Positions 42,687 through 50,923 of a stretch of DNA of 64,000 nt are shown piece after piece. The notes beneath the pieces were generated by a model. That model was not told the DNA's origin and made no database searches. It was given only the letters and a program-made list of their open reading frames with translations. The DNA lies in contig OZ271856.1 of the NCBI GenBank assembly GCA_965601975.1, forward strand, positions 3,162,001 to 3,226,000, given 5' to 3'. This DNA is from JANQIO01 sp965601975. GTDB taxonomy: Bacteria; Pseudomonadota; Gammaproteobacteria; Pseudomonadales; Halieaceae. The position numbers were made by a program, and so were the translations under genes. Within the stretch, counting starts at the first letter, position 1. Each line of letters begins with the position of its first letter.

Positions 42687-43132
42687 GCGGCTTCTCCCGA
42701 GCGAAACAGTACTACTCACTCCGTCGCCGGAGTGCCCCTGTAGGCACGCACGAATGCGAGCCAGTGGCAGCCTGCAGAGCTGAGTACCGCGCAATGACGA
42801 GATGGGAATAGTGATTGGGTTTTGTATTGGATTCGCCTATTCCATGGCCCGGCACATCGTTGTGTACCGTTGATCCGCTCGTCTTGACCGGGAAGACGCT
42901 AAGAAGAGTGGGATTGCACGTAAAACCTTATGTGCGCCTGGTGACGGCTGAGGTCGCTGACCCTCTTGTTATTCCGTTAACCAGAGTCCCGTCGCACTTC
43001 CCGACAACTTCAAGCTAGACCAAGAAAAAACCAGAAGCAAGCTTTGTAGAACATTTGAAGGGTTCGCCTGCAAGTATTCGGCGGGCAGGTTTGTCGGAAA
43101 CGCATTCCAGATGGCTAAGGGTACTGTCCCTT
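42687..43132. other. Intergenic region, no gene seen
   Basis: About 450 bases upstream of the giant repeat gene and downstream of the small zinc protein gene. No convincing coding frame on either strand. At 43117-43132 a hairpin AAGGG-TACTGT-CCCTT lies directly after the stop of the 43133-43318 gene on the minus strand, a diverged third copy of the GGGTCAGT-type hairpin and possibly a terminator. Confidence 0.6.
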
Positions 43133-43318
43133 TTAGCGGGCTTCGTTCCTGGTCTTGCCGCAGCGCGCGCATTTGTAGCTGGTGACGAGTTTGCCCTGCT
43201 TCACGTCAAAACGCTTCTCGGATTCCACCTGCCACTTGTGATGACCGTTGCGGCACAGGGTATTGCCCTTGTGCTTTTCTTTCAGTGATTTCTTCTTGAA
43301 CGGCAGGATGTCGGCCAT
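43133..43318 (-). CDS. Small zinc-ribbon protein
   Basis: This 61-residue basic protein has a CxxxH-type pair in LCRNGHHKW and a second pair in YKCARCGKTR, giving a likely zinc ribbon. The N-terminus is Lys-rich (LPFKKKSLKEKHKG). ATG at 43316-43318 was chosen; an upstream open stretch in frame lacks homology and would run through the amidohydrolase gene end. It lies 13 bases downstream of the amidohydrolase stop. Possibly an RNA- or ribosome-associated protein, inferred only from charge and the zinc motif. Confidence 0.7.
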   Translation of the reverse strand: MADILPFKKKSLKEKHKGNTLCRNGHHKWQVESEKRFDVKQGKLVTSYKCARCGKTRNEAR

Positions 43319-43331
43319 GAGTCCTATCCTA

Positions 43332-44879
43332 TCAATCCGCGGCCTGGGCCAGGAAGATCGGGCTGCGCAGGGCCTGCCAGGTAAACTTGGGCCACATGCT
43401 CCAGTGATTGGCGGCCTGCTCCACACCCTGTAGCAATTCATCCAGCGCTGCCCGGTCGTACAGGCGCCCCGCCAGCACCACGCTGTCGATCTGACGCACG
43501 TTGCTGATATCCGTCAGCGGATTCGCGTCCAGCAATACAAGGTCGGCGCGGGCACCCGGGGCGATCACCCCGGCGCGGCCCTCGAGCCCGAGAAATTTCG
43601 CGGGCTGAGAGGTGGCTGCGCGCAGGGCGGCCAGCGGGCTCATACCGCCGCGCACCAGGTGTTCCAGTTCGTCGTGCAGGGCAAGACCCGGGAACGCGAA
43701 ACTGTCCGGCGCGTCCGTGCCCGCCAGTACCATGACGCCGGCCGCGTGGGCGCGGCCCGTCTGTTCCATGCCGAACTCGTAGAAGCGCCTGTAGCTCGCC
43801 AGTCCCGCTTCACTGGTGCGATTGGCCATGCTGGAGGCGTCCGCCAGCCACAGTTGGCGCAGGGGCGACGGCACATAGCGCAGGCGTTCGTCTGTGCGGA
43901 AGGTTTCGTCCAGGGCGTAGGCGTCGAGCTTGCGGGTGGTGTGGGTGGGGACGTAGGCGGTACCGCGCTCTTCCATCGCGGCCATGATAGCGGCGCAAGT
44001 AGTGGCGTCGTGGTTGTCGAGCATTTCGAGGCGCATTTCGTGGGTATAGGCGCCGCGCACCGACCCGGCCTCGCGAATGGCGGCGGACCCGGGGAAACAC
44101 TCCCAGATAAACAGAAACGCATGCTCGATGCTGCGCTGGCCCGCATCGATCGCCTCCAGGGCCGACACCCGTACCGGCTTGTGGCCGGCCAGGTACATGT
44201 CGCGCTGGGCCGCATACTGGGCCAGGGCAAAATAGCTCGCCCGCGGCAGCAGCGAATAGGGTTTCAGGAAATCGATGCCGCGGCTGGCGTCATGATCGGC
44301 GCGGATGCGGGCGTCGGCCGGGGTGGCTGCGCCCAGGGCGGGATCCCAGCCCGAGGGGATTTCTTCCCCGCCGTTGATGGCCAGGCTTGTGACCACGTCG
44401 AAGCGCGGGCCGACAATGTCGCCCTTGTCGACCTGATAGTTCCAGCGGCGCTTGTCCGGTGCGCAGGCAATCCAGCTGTCGTACTCGCCCAGGCAGCCGC
44501 CCATATCCCGGACGGCGGTGACACCGGCGGCAACATACAGGGGATGAGTCAGCAGCGGCGCCATCCGCAGGCTGTGCACATGCATATCGAACAGGCCCGG
44601 GATCGCGTAGCGCCCATCGGCGTCGACGACCTGTGCGTCGGGAACGGAAAGATTCGGGCCCACGGCGACGAACTCGCCGCCGCGAATGTGGATATCGGTG
44701 TCGGGGCGGACGGCCCCGCTTTCCGGGTCCACCAGAACGACATTGCGAATCAGCAGATCCAGGCCGGTCGATGGCGGTTCCGGCGGACTGAGGGGGTAGA
44801 AGGCCCCCGCAAAGAAAAGTGCCGCCGCAAAAAGTAACAGGCCGGCGAAAACGCCGGCCAGTTTTTTCAGAACCCTCAT
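43332..44879 (-). CDS. Membrane-anchored amidohydrolase
   Basis: This 515-residue hydrolase has an N-terminal signal/anchor (LAGVFAGLLLFAAALFFAG). Metal motifs include GLFDMHVHSLRMAPLL (HxH), YLAGHKPVRVSALEAIDAG, RSIEHAFLF and the catalytic Asp VLAGTDAPDSFAF. It belongs to the imidazolonepropionase/prolidase-like amidohydrolases, acting on a periplasmic substrate. The VOC gene starts 12 bases upstream on the same strand, so the genes form an operon. Substrate unknown. Confidence 0.88.
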   Translation of the reverse strand: MRVLKKLAGVFAGLLLFAAALFFAGAFYPLSPPEPPSTGLDLLIRNVVLVDPESGAVRPDTDIHIRGGEFVAVGPNLSVPDAQVVDADGRYAIPGLFDMHVHSLRMAPLLTHPLYVAAGVTAVRDMGGCLGEYDSWIACAPDKRRWNYQVDKGDIVGPRFDVVTSLAINGGEEIPSGWDPALGAATPADARIRADHDASRGIDFLKPYSLLPRASYFALAQYAAQRDMYLAGHKPVRVSALEAIDAGQRSIEHAFLFIWECFPGSAAIREAGSVRGAYTHEMRLEMLDNHDATTCAAIMAAMEERGTAYVPTHTTRKLDAYALDETFRTDERLRYVPSPLRQLWLADASSMANRTSEAGLASYRRFYEFGMEQTGRAHAAGVMVLAGTDAPDSFAFPGLALHDELEHLVRGGMSPLAALRAATSQPAKFLGLEGRAGVIAPGARADLVLLDANPLTDISNVRQIDSVVLAGRLYDRAALDELLQGVEQAANHWSMWPKFTWQALRSPIFLAQAAD

Positions 44880-44891
44880 GGGTTCAGGAGC

Positions 44892-45272
44892 TTACCCCAT
44901 CCGGTGCAGGGCGCACAGCTTGTTGCCGGAGGGATCGCGCAGGTAGGCCAGGTACAGCGCACCCAGCGCACCTTCGCGCACACCGGGCGGATCTTCCACC
45001 GCGGTGCCGCCGTTCGCCACACCGGCGGCATGCCAGGCATCGGCGATGTCGGGGCTCGCCGCAGCGAAGCCAATGGTCATGCCGTTGCCACCGGTGGCGG
45101 GCTGGCCGTCGATCGGCGGGGTGATGGCAAAGATGCCGGTGTCAGTGAAGTAAAATACGCGGCCCTTGTCGTCGAAGGTGCCTTCGCCGTAGCCCATGGC
45201 GCCGAGAATGGCATCGTAGAAAGTCTTGGAAGCTTCGACGTCGTTGGCGCCGACCATAACGTGGCTGTACAT
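44892..45272 (-). CDS. VOC (glyoxalase-like) family protein
   Basis: This 126-residue vicinal-oxygen-chelate protein has two beta-alpha-beta-beta-beta modules: MYSHVMVGANDVEASKTFYD, AMGYGEG, RVFYFTDTGIFAIT, MTIGFAAASPDIADAWHAAG, and LGALYLAYLRDPSGNKLCAL. Metal-dependent activities in this fold include glyoxalase, dioxygenase and fosfomycin-resistance enzymes; nothing here fixes one. It lies at the head of a two-gene operon with the amidohydrolase and is divergent from the transglutaminase-like gene. Confidence 0.86.
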   Translation of the reverse strand: MYSHVMVGANDVEASKTFYDAILGAMGYGEGTFDDKGRVFYFTDTGIFAITPPIDGQPATGGNGMTIGFAAASPDIADAWHAAGVANGGTAVEDPPGVREGALGALYLAYLRDPSGNKLCALHRMG

Positions 45273-45390
45273 AGTGTCTCCTTATTGTGTGGCGACTCTT
45301 GTGGGTGATGGCGATATCGCCGGGGTAACTGAGTATAGCTGCACAACATACGTCGTGGCCCCACCAGCAGTTTGCCGTTAGCATGTGCCG

Positions 45391-46050
45391 ATGAATGAAT
45401 TTCTTGAACCCGGTCCCTGCGTCAACAGCGACCACCCCGCTGTCCAGGCCCTGGCGGCTGAACTCACCGACGATTCACAGTCTGACCTGGAGAAGGCGCT
45501 GGCGCTCTACTACCGGGTGCGCGACCGGATTCGCTACAACCCCTACGCCATTGCCATGACCCGGGAGACCCTGGCGGCCTCTCACACCCTGGAAGTGGGC
45601 GAAGCCTGGTGCGTGCCGAAGGCGGCGCTGCTGGCGGCCCTGTGCCGGGCGGCGGGTATTCCGGCGCGGCTGGGGTTCGCAGATGTGCGCAACCACCTGT
45701 CCACCGAGCGCATGCGCCAGAGCATGGACACCGACGTGTTCTACTACCACGGCTACACCTCGATCTTCCTCGAAGGCAAATGGGTCAAGGCCACCCCGGC
45801 CTTCAACATCGAGCTGTGCGAGAAGTTCGGGCTGCACCCGCTGGAGTTCAATGGCCGGGAAGACAGCCTCTACCACGAGTTCGACCGCGCCGGTAACAAG
45901 CACATGGAGTACCTGAACGACCGCGGCGAGTACGCCGACATCCCGCTGAAGGACATGCTCGCCGCGTTCGAGGAACACTACCCCAACCTGATGGAAGATT
46001 CCGACGCAGCAGACTGGGATGCGGATGTGGCAAAGGAGACGGCGGGCTAG
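45391..46050 (+). CDS. Transglutaminase-like protein
   Basis: This 219-residue protein has the transglutaminase-like catalytic core: Cys in VGEAWCVPKAALLAALCRAAG, His in YHGYTSIFLEGKWVKATPAF and Asp or Glu within the last block. The YRVRDRIRYNPYAIA segment is typical of transglutaminase-like peptidases of unknown function. The start at ATG 45391 was used; a GTG two codons earlier is also possible. No signal peptide. Related in type to the gene at 19111-19935 but not a close copy. Confidence 0.85.
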   Translation: MNEFLEPGPCVNSDHPAVQALAAELTDDSQSDLEKALALYYRVRDRIRYNPYAIAMTRETLAASHTLEVGEAWCVPKAALLAALCRAAGIPARLGFADVRNHLSTERMRQSMDTDVFYYHGYTSIFLEGKWVKATPAFNIELCEKFGLHPLEFNGREDSLYHEFDRAGNKHMEYLNDRGEYADIPLKDMLAAFEEHYPNLMEDSDAADWDADVAKETAG

Positions 46051-46370
46051 ACATCGCCTGCAGACAACTTCCTCCTGCCGAACGACTCCTCGTAGGATTG
46101 GTTGGTAGCCCACCACACGATGTGACCATAAAGAGCACCGCTGAACGCAAACAAGCTGAAATTCAGCATTATCAAATCAATCAAAGGCGTTTGAAAATCC
46201 GGCGATAGGTACATCAGGAGTGTTACGCCTGATGCACACCACCCACCGAAGATAAGCACGCCATGAACCAGGACAAACCGAAATTTGCCCTGCTCGGAGA
46301 TTCCCTCCCAGCGCTCTTTCTGGCCCGGCTCCCATCTGGGAAACATTTCGCACCATCGCCGAATCTTCAT
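46047..46370 (-). CDS. Small two-helix membrane protein
   Basis: This 107-residue protein has a charged N-terminus (KIRRWCEMFPRWEPGQKERWE) and two membrane helices (FVLVHGVLIFGGWCASGVTL, IDLIMLNFSLFAFSGALYGH). The WExxxxxGKFRFxLxHGV pattern recurs in uncharacterised bacterial membrane proteins. It lies 52 bases after the double-glycine-leader gene, on the same strand, and could serve as its immunity protein, but a general membrane-protein role is just as possible. The last 4 bases overlap the convergent transglutaminase gene. Confidence 0.65.
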   Translation of the reverse strand: MKIRRWCEMFPRWEPGQKERWEGISEQGKFRFVLVHGVLIFGGWCASGVTLLMYLSPDFQTPLIDLIMLNFSLFAFSGALYGHIVWWATNQSYEESFGRRKLSAGDV

Positions 46371-46422
46371 GCGACGCTCGCTGGTTCATGTGCGACCGAC
46401 TGCCACACTTTCCCTGGATCTT

Positions 46423-46746
46423 TCATCTGCGGATCGTAGAAGAGCTTCGACTCTGGAGTACTGCCCCAGACGTACCTATTCCTACCGACCGCGCACCCCA
46501 CGCGAAGCGCGCGAACCCGCTTGTCGCCAATGCAAGCCCACCAGTAACCGCAGTCGCAGCCCCAAAAAGTGCGCCCTTGGCTGCACCGCTCCAGCCGCCT
46601 GTCGCATATCCCGCTGCTGCGCCGGTTGCGGCACTCAAAGCGACTCCCAGCGCGGGTACAATACCGCCAGAAACTCGCAACAAATCTGCATCTGATAACT
46701 CACTGATCTTAGATTTAGCGCAAACCGATCCAGTCTTTTCATACAT
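46423..46746 (-). CDS. Double-glycine-leader bacteriocin-like precursor
   Basis: This 107-residue peptide precursor has an N-terminal 28-residue leader whose end, ISELSDADLLRVSGG, matches the double-glycine leaders cleaved by C39-peptidase ABC exporters. Cleavage after G28 would release a 79-residue Gly/Ala-rich core (IVPALGVALSAATGAAAGYA) with alternating Gly/Ala helices like class II bacteriocins and colicin-V-type microcins. AGGGAG stands 8 bases upstream of the ATG. No C39 exporter is in the window. A small membrane protein gene follows. AT-richer DNA than the flanks fits accessory origin. Assignment rests on the leader and core composition only. Confidence 0.65.
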   Translation of the reverse strand: MYEKTGSVCAKSKISELSDADLLRVSGGIVPALGVALSAATGAAAGYATGGWSGAAKGALFGAATAVTGGLALATSGFARFAWGARSVGIGTSGAVLQSRSSSTIRR

Positions 46747-46783
46747 TTGCCTGACTCCCTGTCATATCAAAGAGAAAAATCAC

Positions 46784-46800
46784 GCAGCACTCCTTGCTGC
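46784..46800 (-). terminator. Hairpin in the leader of the bacteriocin-like gene
   Basis: GCAGCA (46784-46789) and TGCTGC (46795-46800) form a 6-base stem around CTCCT. Read on the minus strand it is followed by GTGATTTTT, a terminator-like T-tract, about 37 bases upstream of the start codon of the double-glycine precursor. It could end upstream transcription or attenuate the gene. Confidence 0.4.
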
Positions 46801-46985
46801 ACTCTTAAAATCTAGACGGGAAAGTCCCAGGCGACCAAGCCGGCGTGAAATCAAATGCGGTTGAATTGCACGGAGATAAGCATCTCTTGCACATATCTGA
46901 AGAGATGTGCGGTGGAAGAATGCTCTAATCAGACGTCCAGTAAGCCCGGTTCTTGGCCTCATTGAATCTCAGCTACAATCGATGC

Positions 46986-47159
46986 ATGAGCGCAAAATAC
47001 ACTGCAATCATCACGGAAGACGCCGGCTGGTGGATTGGCTGGGTAGAGGAAGTACCCGGAGTCAATTGCCAGGAGGCCACTTGTGAAGAGCTTTTTGATT
47101 CTCTGCGCGATACCTTGAGCGAAGCGCTCGAACTGGAACACCGCGATTCCTCGAAGTAG
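46986..47159 (+). CDS. HicB-like antitoxin-family protein, no HicA nearby
   Basis: This 57-residue protein has the HicB N-terminal partial RNase-H-like fold: KYTAIITEDAGWWIGWVEEV, PGVNCQEATCEELFDSLRDT, LSEALELE. It lacks the C-terminal DNA-binding domain seen in longer HicB. No HicA gene lies within 300 bases on either strand, so it is an orphan or a distant relative with another role. The ATG at 46986 was chosen because it begins the fold; an upstream in-frame ATG adds 11 residues without homology. Confidence 0.75.
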   Translation: MSAKYTAIITEDAGWWIGWVEEVPGVNCQEATCEELFDSLRDTLSEALELEHRDSSK

Positions 47160-47167
47160 GTCCGCGT

Positions 47168-48553
47168 CTACTCCTGCATCACCCGCGCCAGCCGCTCCGG
47201 CTGGCGCCACACGCCGCCGAGCAGGCGCCAGATGTAGCAGGCCGCCAGCAGCAGGATCATGATGACGAAGGCGATCCACGACAGCCGGGGGCCGGCGTCG
47301 TAGACGATGATGATGTAGTACTGGGCAATGACCATCAGCCAGTGCAGCACGATGGATACGGTCATCAGCCAGCGGGTATCGCCGGCGCCGCGCAGGGCGC
47401 CGCCCGCCACCAGCACTGTCGCATCCGCCAGCACGTAGCAGGCCAGGCCCACCATCATGAAGCTGCCCAGCTCCACGATCTCTGTGAAATCCGCCTCGGA
47501 CTGGGCAAACAGCAGGATCAGCTCGGCGCGGAAGATAATAAACAGCACCCCCAGCACGCCGGCGTAGGCAAAGGCGATGCGGAAGCCTGCCAGGATCACG
47601 TCGTTGGCGTGGCGCATGTCGTTGGCGCCCACGTAGCGGCCGATCAGGCTGATCACCGCGATGTGCAGGCCGATCATCGGCACGAAGGACATCATGTCCC
47701 AGCTGAACACGATCGACGCCGCGGCACCGGCCGCCACCCCGTAGCTCTGGAACATCATGATGAACAGGTTGAAGGTGGCGATGTTCATGAACATCTCGAA
47801 GCCCGAGGGCACGCCCAGGCGCACGTAGCGGCGGAGGATGCCCCGGTCGAACACAAAGGACTCCATCACCTTGAAGCGCGCGCGGTGCACCCGGTTGAAG
47901 TAGAACACCAGGAACAGGACCAGGGCGAAGGCATTGGAAATCACCGTGCCGGCCGCCGCACCTGCCATGCCCAGCTCCGGCAGGCCGAACTTGCCGAAGA
48001 TCAGCGCCCAGGACAGGGGTATGTTCAGCATCACGCCCAGCACGTCGCAGATCATCACCACCCGGGTGCGGCCCACGCCGGCGAAGTAGGAGCCGATGAC
48101 CACCTTCAACAGGTTGAAGATCGAGCCTGCGATCAGCACCTGGTAATAGACACGCTCCAGCGCCAGCTGCGTTTCCACATGGCCCATCACCCCGAACAGC
48201 CGGTACACCCAGACCGAGGCCAGCAGGATGATGGGGAATGCACAGAGGGCGAGCAACATCCCCTGGGTGACGACCCGCGGGCATTTCCAGGTATCGCCGC
48301 GGCCGTAGTACTGGGCAGACAGCGCGTTGGCATAGGCGAGAATGCCGATGAACAGGGAGCTGGTGAAAAACGACGCCACGCCCCCGGCCATGGCCGCCGC
48401 CACGTGCTCAGGCCCCAGGAAAGACAGGAACAACCGGTCGCAGAACACCATCACCGCAAAGGAACCCTGTGACACCACCATCGGCAGGGCGATGTCCAGA
48501 AGCTCCCGCGTGGTGCCCCGGGTCGGTGTTGTGGCAGGCGGCGCCGCGGTCAT
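47168..48553 (-). CDS. MATE family efflux transporter
   Basis: This 461-residue membrane protein has 12 predicted helices in two MATE bundles (LLDIALPMVVSQGSFAVMVF, LSAQYYGRGD, and in the second half a similar FNLFIMMFQSYGVAAGAAA). MATE transporters exchange Na+ or H+ for cationic drugs or metabolites. The ATG at 48551-48553 places the first helix about residue 20; an upstream open stretch in frame looks non-coding. It is monocistronic. Substrate unknown. Confidence 0.9.
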   Translation of the reverse strand: MTAAPPATTPTRGTTRELLDIALPMVVSQGSFAVMVFCDRLFLSFLGPEHVAAAMAGGVASFFTSSLFIGILAYANALSAQYYGRGDTWKCPRVVTQGMLLALCAFPIILLASVWVYRLFGVMGHVETQLALERVYYQVLIAGSIFNLLKVVIGSYFAGVGRTRVVMICDVLGVMLNIPLSWALIFGKFGLPELGMAGAAAGTVISNAFALVLFLVFYFNRVHRARFKVMESFVFDRGILRRYVRLGVPSGFEMFMNIATFNLFIMMFQSYGVAAGAAASIVFSWDMMSFVPMIGLHIAVISLIGRYVGANDMRHANDVILAGFRIAFAYAGVLGVLFIIFRAELILLFAQSEADFTEIVELGSFMMVGLACYVLADATVLVAGGALRGAGDTRWLMTVSIVLHWLMVIAQYYIIIVYDAGPRLSWIAFVIMILLLAACYIWRLLGGVWRQPERLARVMQE

Positions 48554-48697
48554 GGCCTGCGTCCGTGCAAAAAAGGGCGGCAATTCTATCACCGGGCATG
48601 TGACAGCGGCATCACAAATCCGGGACTTTCCGCTTTGTTTCACTGGTAATAGTGATTAATATTTGATCAATGCCACCCGGTTTTGGAGGGTGCAGAG

Positions 48698-49087
48698 TTG
48701 GACTATGAGATTTCAGAACAGCCGGATTTCATCCGTATCGACTTCTACCGGAACCCCACGGTAGACACGGTGCTGGAAATCCAGCACAAGCTCAGTGACG
48801 GGTACCCGTCTCGCCGCCGTTTGTATTGCCTGAACGACACCAAGTTCCTGATGACCGTCAGCGAACTGCAGATCATCGCGGAAGACGCCGACAAACTGCC
48901 CAACCAGCCAGACCGGGTCGCCATCGTCACCGATCACGCCCCGTCCTACGAAACCGCCCGCGTACACCGCCATTTCCGCAGCCATCCCGACACCGAGGAA
49001 GCCATCTTCCGCACCGTGGCGGAAGCCACCGCCTGGCTCGCCGTGACCGACGACCTGCAGGAACTGGGCAACACGGTCAGCGGCTAG
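48698..49087 (+). CDS. SpoIIAA/STAS-like protein
   Basis: This 129-residue protein is of the SpoIIAA-like type found in gammaproteobacteria: IRIDFYRNPTVDTVLEIQHK, LYCLNDTKFLMTVSELQIIA, VAIVTDHAPSYETARVHRHF, DTEEAIFRTVAEATAWLAV. It starts with TTG at 48698, with GGAGG 8 bases upstream; a TTG five codons earlier is also in frame but has no spacing for a ribosome site. Cytoplasmic; binding or phosphorylation partner unknown. It precedes the Blc lipocalin by 64 bases. Confidence 0.75.
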   Translation: MDYEISEQPDFIRIDFYRNPTVDTVLEIQHKLSDGYPSRRRLYCLNDTKFLMTVSELQIIAEDADKLPNQPDRVAIVTDHAPSYETARVHRHFRSHPDTEEAIFRTVAEATAWLAVTDDLQELGNTVSG

Positions 49088-49151
49088 ACCCGCTTCGCGC
49101 CCACCGCCGCTCCGCGGCTATACTGGGCCTCCCTGATGATTGGACTCGACC

Positions 49152-49682
49152 ATGCGATTGACCTGTTTTGCACTGCTGCTGTCTGCCGCCACCCTGCTCG
49201 CAGGCTGCACCGGACTGCCCGACGGCGTGGAAGCCGTTGAAGAGGTAGACCCGGAGCGCTACCTGGGCACCTGGTACGAAATCGCCCGCCTCGACCATTC
49301 CTTCGAGCGGGGCCTGAGCGAGGTCACCGCCACCTATACCCAGCGCGAGGACGGCGGTATCGACGTGCTCAACCGGGGTTACAACGCCGAGGACGGCGAG
49401 TGGAACCAGGCCGAGGGGGTCGCCTACCCGCTGGAGGAAGGCGACTGGAGCCGCCTGAAAGTCTCGTTTTTCGGACCTTTCTACGGCGGCTACAACATCA
49501 TCGCCCTGGATGAAGACTACCAGTGGGCCATGGTGGCCGGTCCCAACCGGGGCTTCCTGTGGATCCTGGCCCGCTCACCCGACGTCGACGAAGGGGTGGT
49601 CATCAGCCTGGTCTCCGAGGCGGAATCCCTCGGCTTTGATACCGACGACCTCATCTTCGTCGAGCACACGGAGCAGCCATGA
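49152..49682 (+). CDS. blc: Outer-membrane lipocalin lipoprotein
   Basis: This 176-residue bacterial lipocalin has the lipoprotein signal LLSAATLLAGC, then the lipocalin core GTWYEIARLDHSFERGL, GGIDVLNRGYN, LKVSFFGPFYGGYNIIALDE and YQWAMVAGPNRGFLWILAR. Blc binds lysophospholipids and fatty acids at the outer membrane. It is followed with a 4-base overlap (ATGA) by a small membrane protein gene, so the two are translationally coupled. Confidence 0.93.
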   Translation: MRLTCFALLLSAATLLAGCTGLPDGVEAVEEVDPERYLGTWYEIARLDHSFERGLSEVTATYTQREDGGIDVLNRGYNAEDGEWNQAEGVAYPLEEGDWSRLKVSFFGPFYGGYNIIALDEDYQWAMVAGPNRGFLWILARSPDVDEGVVISLVSEAESLGFDTDDLIFVEHTEQP

Positions 49683-50005
49683 CCCTGACACCCGCGGAAC
49701 AGGCCTTTGTCGAAAAGCGCCGCAAACTGGTGGCGCTCTGGCCCTATGCCGGCGTCGGCCTGCTGGCGGGCATGCTGGGCTTTGCGGCCTGGCTGTGGTT
49801 CTTCGTGCCGATCATGATCAATCCCCTGGTGACCGCGCAAGCGATCAAGGCCGGGACGATGGAGGAAGCCACCCTGTACGCGATGGCGCTGATGCTGCCG
49901 GCGCTATTGCTGGCCTGCCTCGGCGCCTTTGCGGTGGTGGTCGCGCTGTTCTTTGTGGCCTTCGGCAACGAGCGCAAGCTGATCGCCATGATCGACCGCC
50001 AGTAG
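49679..50005 (+). CDS. Small two-helix membrane protein coupled to blc
   Basis: This 108-residue membrane protein has two helices (YAGVGLLAGMLGFAAWLWFF, LPALLLACLGAFAVVVALFF) and a charged N-terminus. Its ATG overlaps the blc stop by 4 bases. No family recognised. It probably acts with the lipocalin or simply shares its promoter. Confidence 0.7.
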   Translation: MTLTPAEQAFVEKRRKLVALWPYAGVGLLAGMLGFAAWLWFFVPIMINPLVTAQAIKAGTMEEATLYAMALMLPALLLACLGAFAVVVALFFVAFGNERKLIAMIDRQ

Positions 50006-50007
50006 GC

Positions 50008-50793
50008 TCAGCCCCACTCCCAGGGCCGGCGCAGCACCGCCCGGGCCACTGCCAGCAACGCGAAAAAGAACACCAGCGGGATAATCACGCTCTTCAGCAG
50101 CATGGCGCCCAGCAGGTTCAGGGTGCCCGAGACGAAGCTGTCGAACTTGTTTTCCAGGTCCTCGAACTGCCCGCTCAGCTCGCTGCGCTTGCGTTCACCC
50201 TCCCCGCGCACGGTGCGGTCGACCTCTTCCAGGTCGCCGTAGAAGGACTGCATCACCCGGTGCTCGGCACTGTCGGCGTCCGGCAGGAACACCTGGTCCA
50301 CCCACAGGTTGGCGATGACCACCAGGGCCAGCGAAAAGCGGATGAATGCCGCAATCAGGAAGGTTTTCACCAGCGCCGGGAAGCCGCCGGTGCGGGCCAC
50401 GAACCAGGCGACCACCGTCGCCACCCCCAGCAGCGACAGCGCCACCGAGAAGGTGGCATCCGATACGATGGTCAGCAACAGCTGCTGGATAACCAGGCTG
50501 GTCACGGCGATGGTCATGACCCCCGAGAAGCGCTCGATCACGTCGTTGATCGGGTCCAGCAGCTCGCCGATGGAAAACGTTACCAGCCACATGTCGAGCT
50601 CCGTGCCCTGCAGGGCAGAAACCAGGGCATTGATGCCCCGCGCGGTGGCGTAGATGATGCCGGCGTCCACCAGCGACGCACTGACATAGTCCTGGCTGAC
50701 CCGGTCCAGGCCGCCCTGCCAGGCCAGCCCGATCAGCAGGATGCCGGCGGCCAGCCATGCCCAGTCCCTGGGGCGCACATTCGATAAGCTCAT
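50008..50793 (-). CDS. Hypothetical membrane protein
   Basis: This 261-residue protein begins with a membrane helix (WAWLAAGILLIGLAWQG) and then has about four or five helices (IAVTSLVIQQLLLTIVSDA, LVKTFLIAAFIRFSLALVVI, LLKSVIIPLVFFFALLAVA). A charged stretch near residue 195 (DLEEVDRTVRGEGERKRSEL) is likely coiled and may lie in solution. No family was recognised. The start at 50793 or an ATG five codons earlier are both possible. It converges on the blc-coupled gene at a 2-base gap. Confidence 0.65.
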   Translation of the reverse strand: MSLSNVRPRDWAWLAAGILLIGLAWQGGLDRVSQDYVSASLVDAGIIYATARGINALVSALQGTELDMWLVTFSIGELLDPINDVIERFSGVMTIAVTSLVIQQLLLTIVSDATFSVALSLLGVATVVAWFVARTGGFPALVKTFLIAAFIRFSLALVVIANLWVDQVFLPDADSAEHRVMQSFYGDLEEVDRTVRGEGERKRSELSGQFEDLENKFDSFVSGTLNLLGAMLLKSVIIPLVFFFALLAVARAVLRRPWEWG

Positions 50794-50923
50794 GAAATGA
50801 AAGCACATTTTGCGGATGTCAGGGTGTCCTATTAAACCAAAGGATTACGCCCAACGCGCTCAAAAAATGCCCTTTTGTCCGATGGCGCAGGCCCGCGCCT
50901 GTGACTAGCCTGTCAGCTGAGCT

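Noticed and set aside
46780..46962. Short minus-strand open frame upstream of the bacteriocin-like gene
   Set aside because: Arg/Leu-rich, no ribosome site or domain, and it overlaps a probable leader region.
46959..48284. 441-codon open frame on the minus strand over the MATE gene
   Set aside because: It is a shifted frame of the GC-rich MATE gene with Arg/His/Pro-rich composition and no domain; the MATE frame has membrane helices and family motifs.
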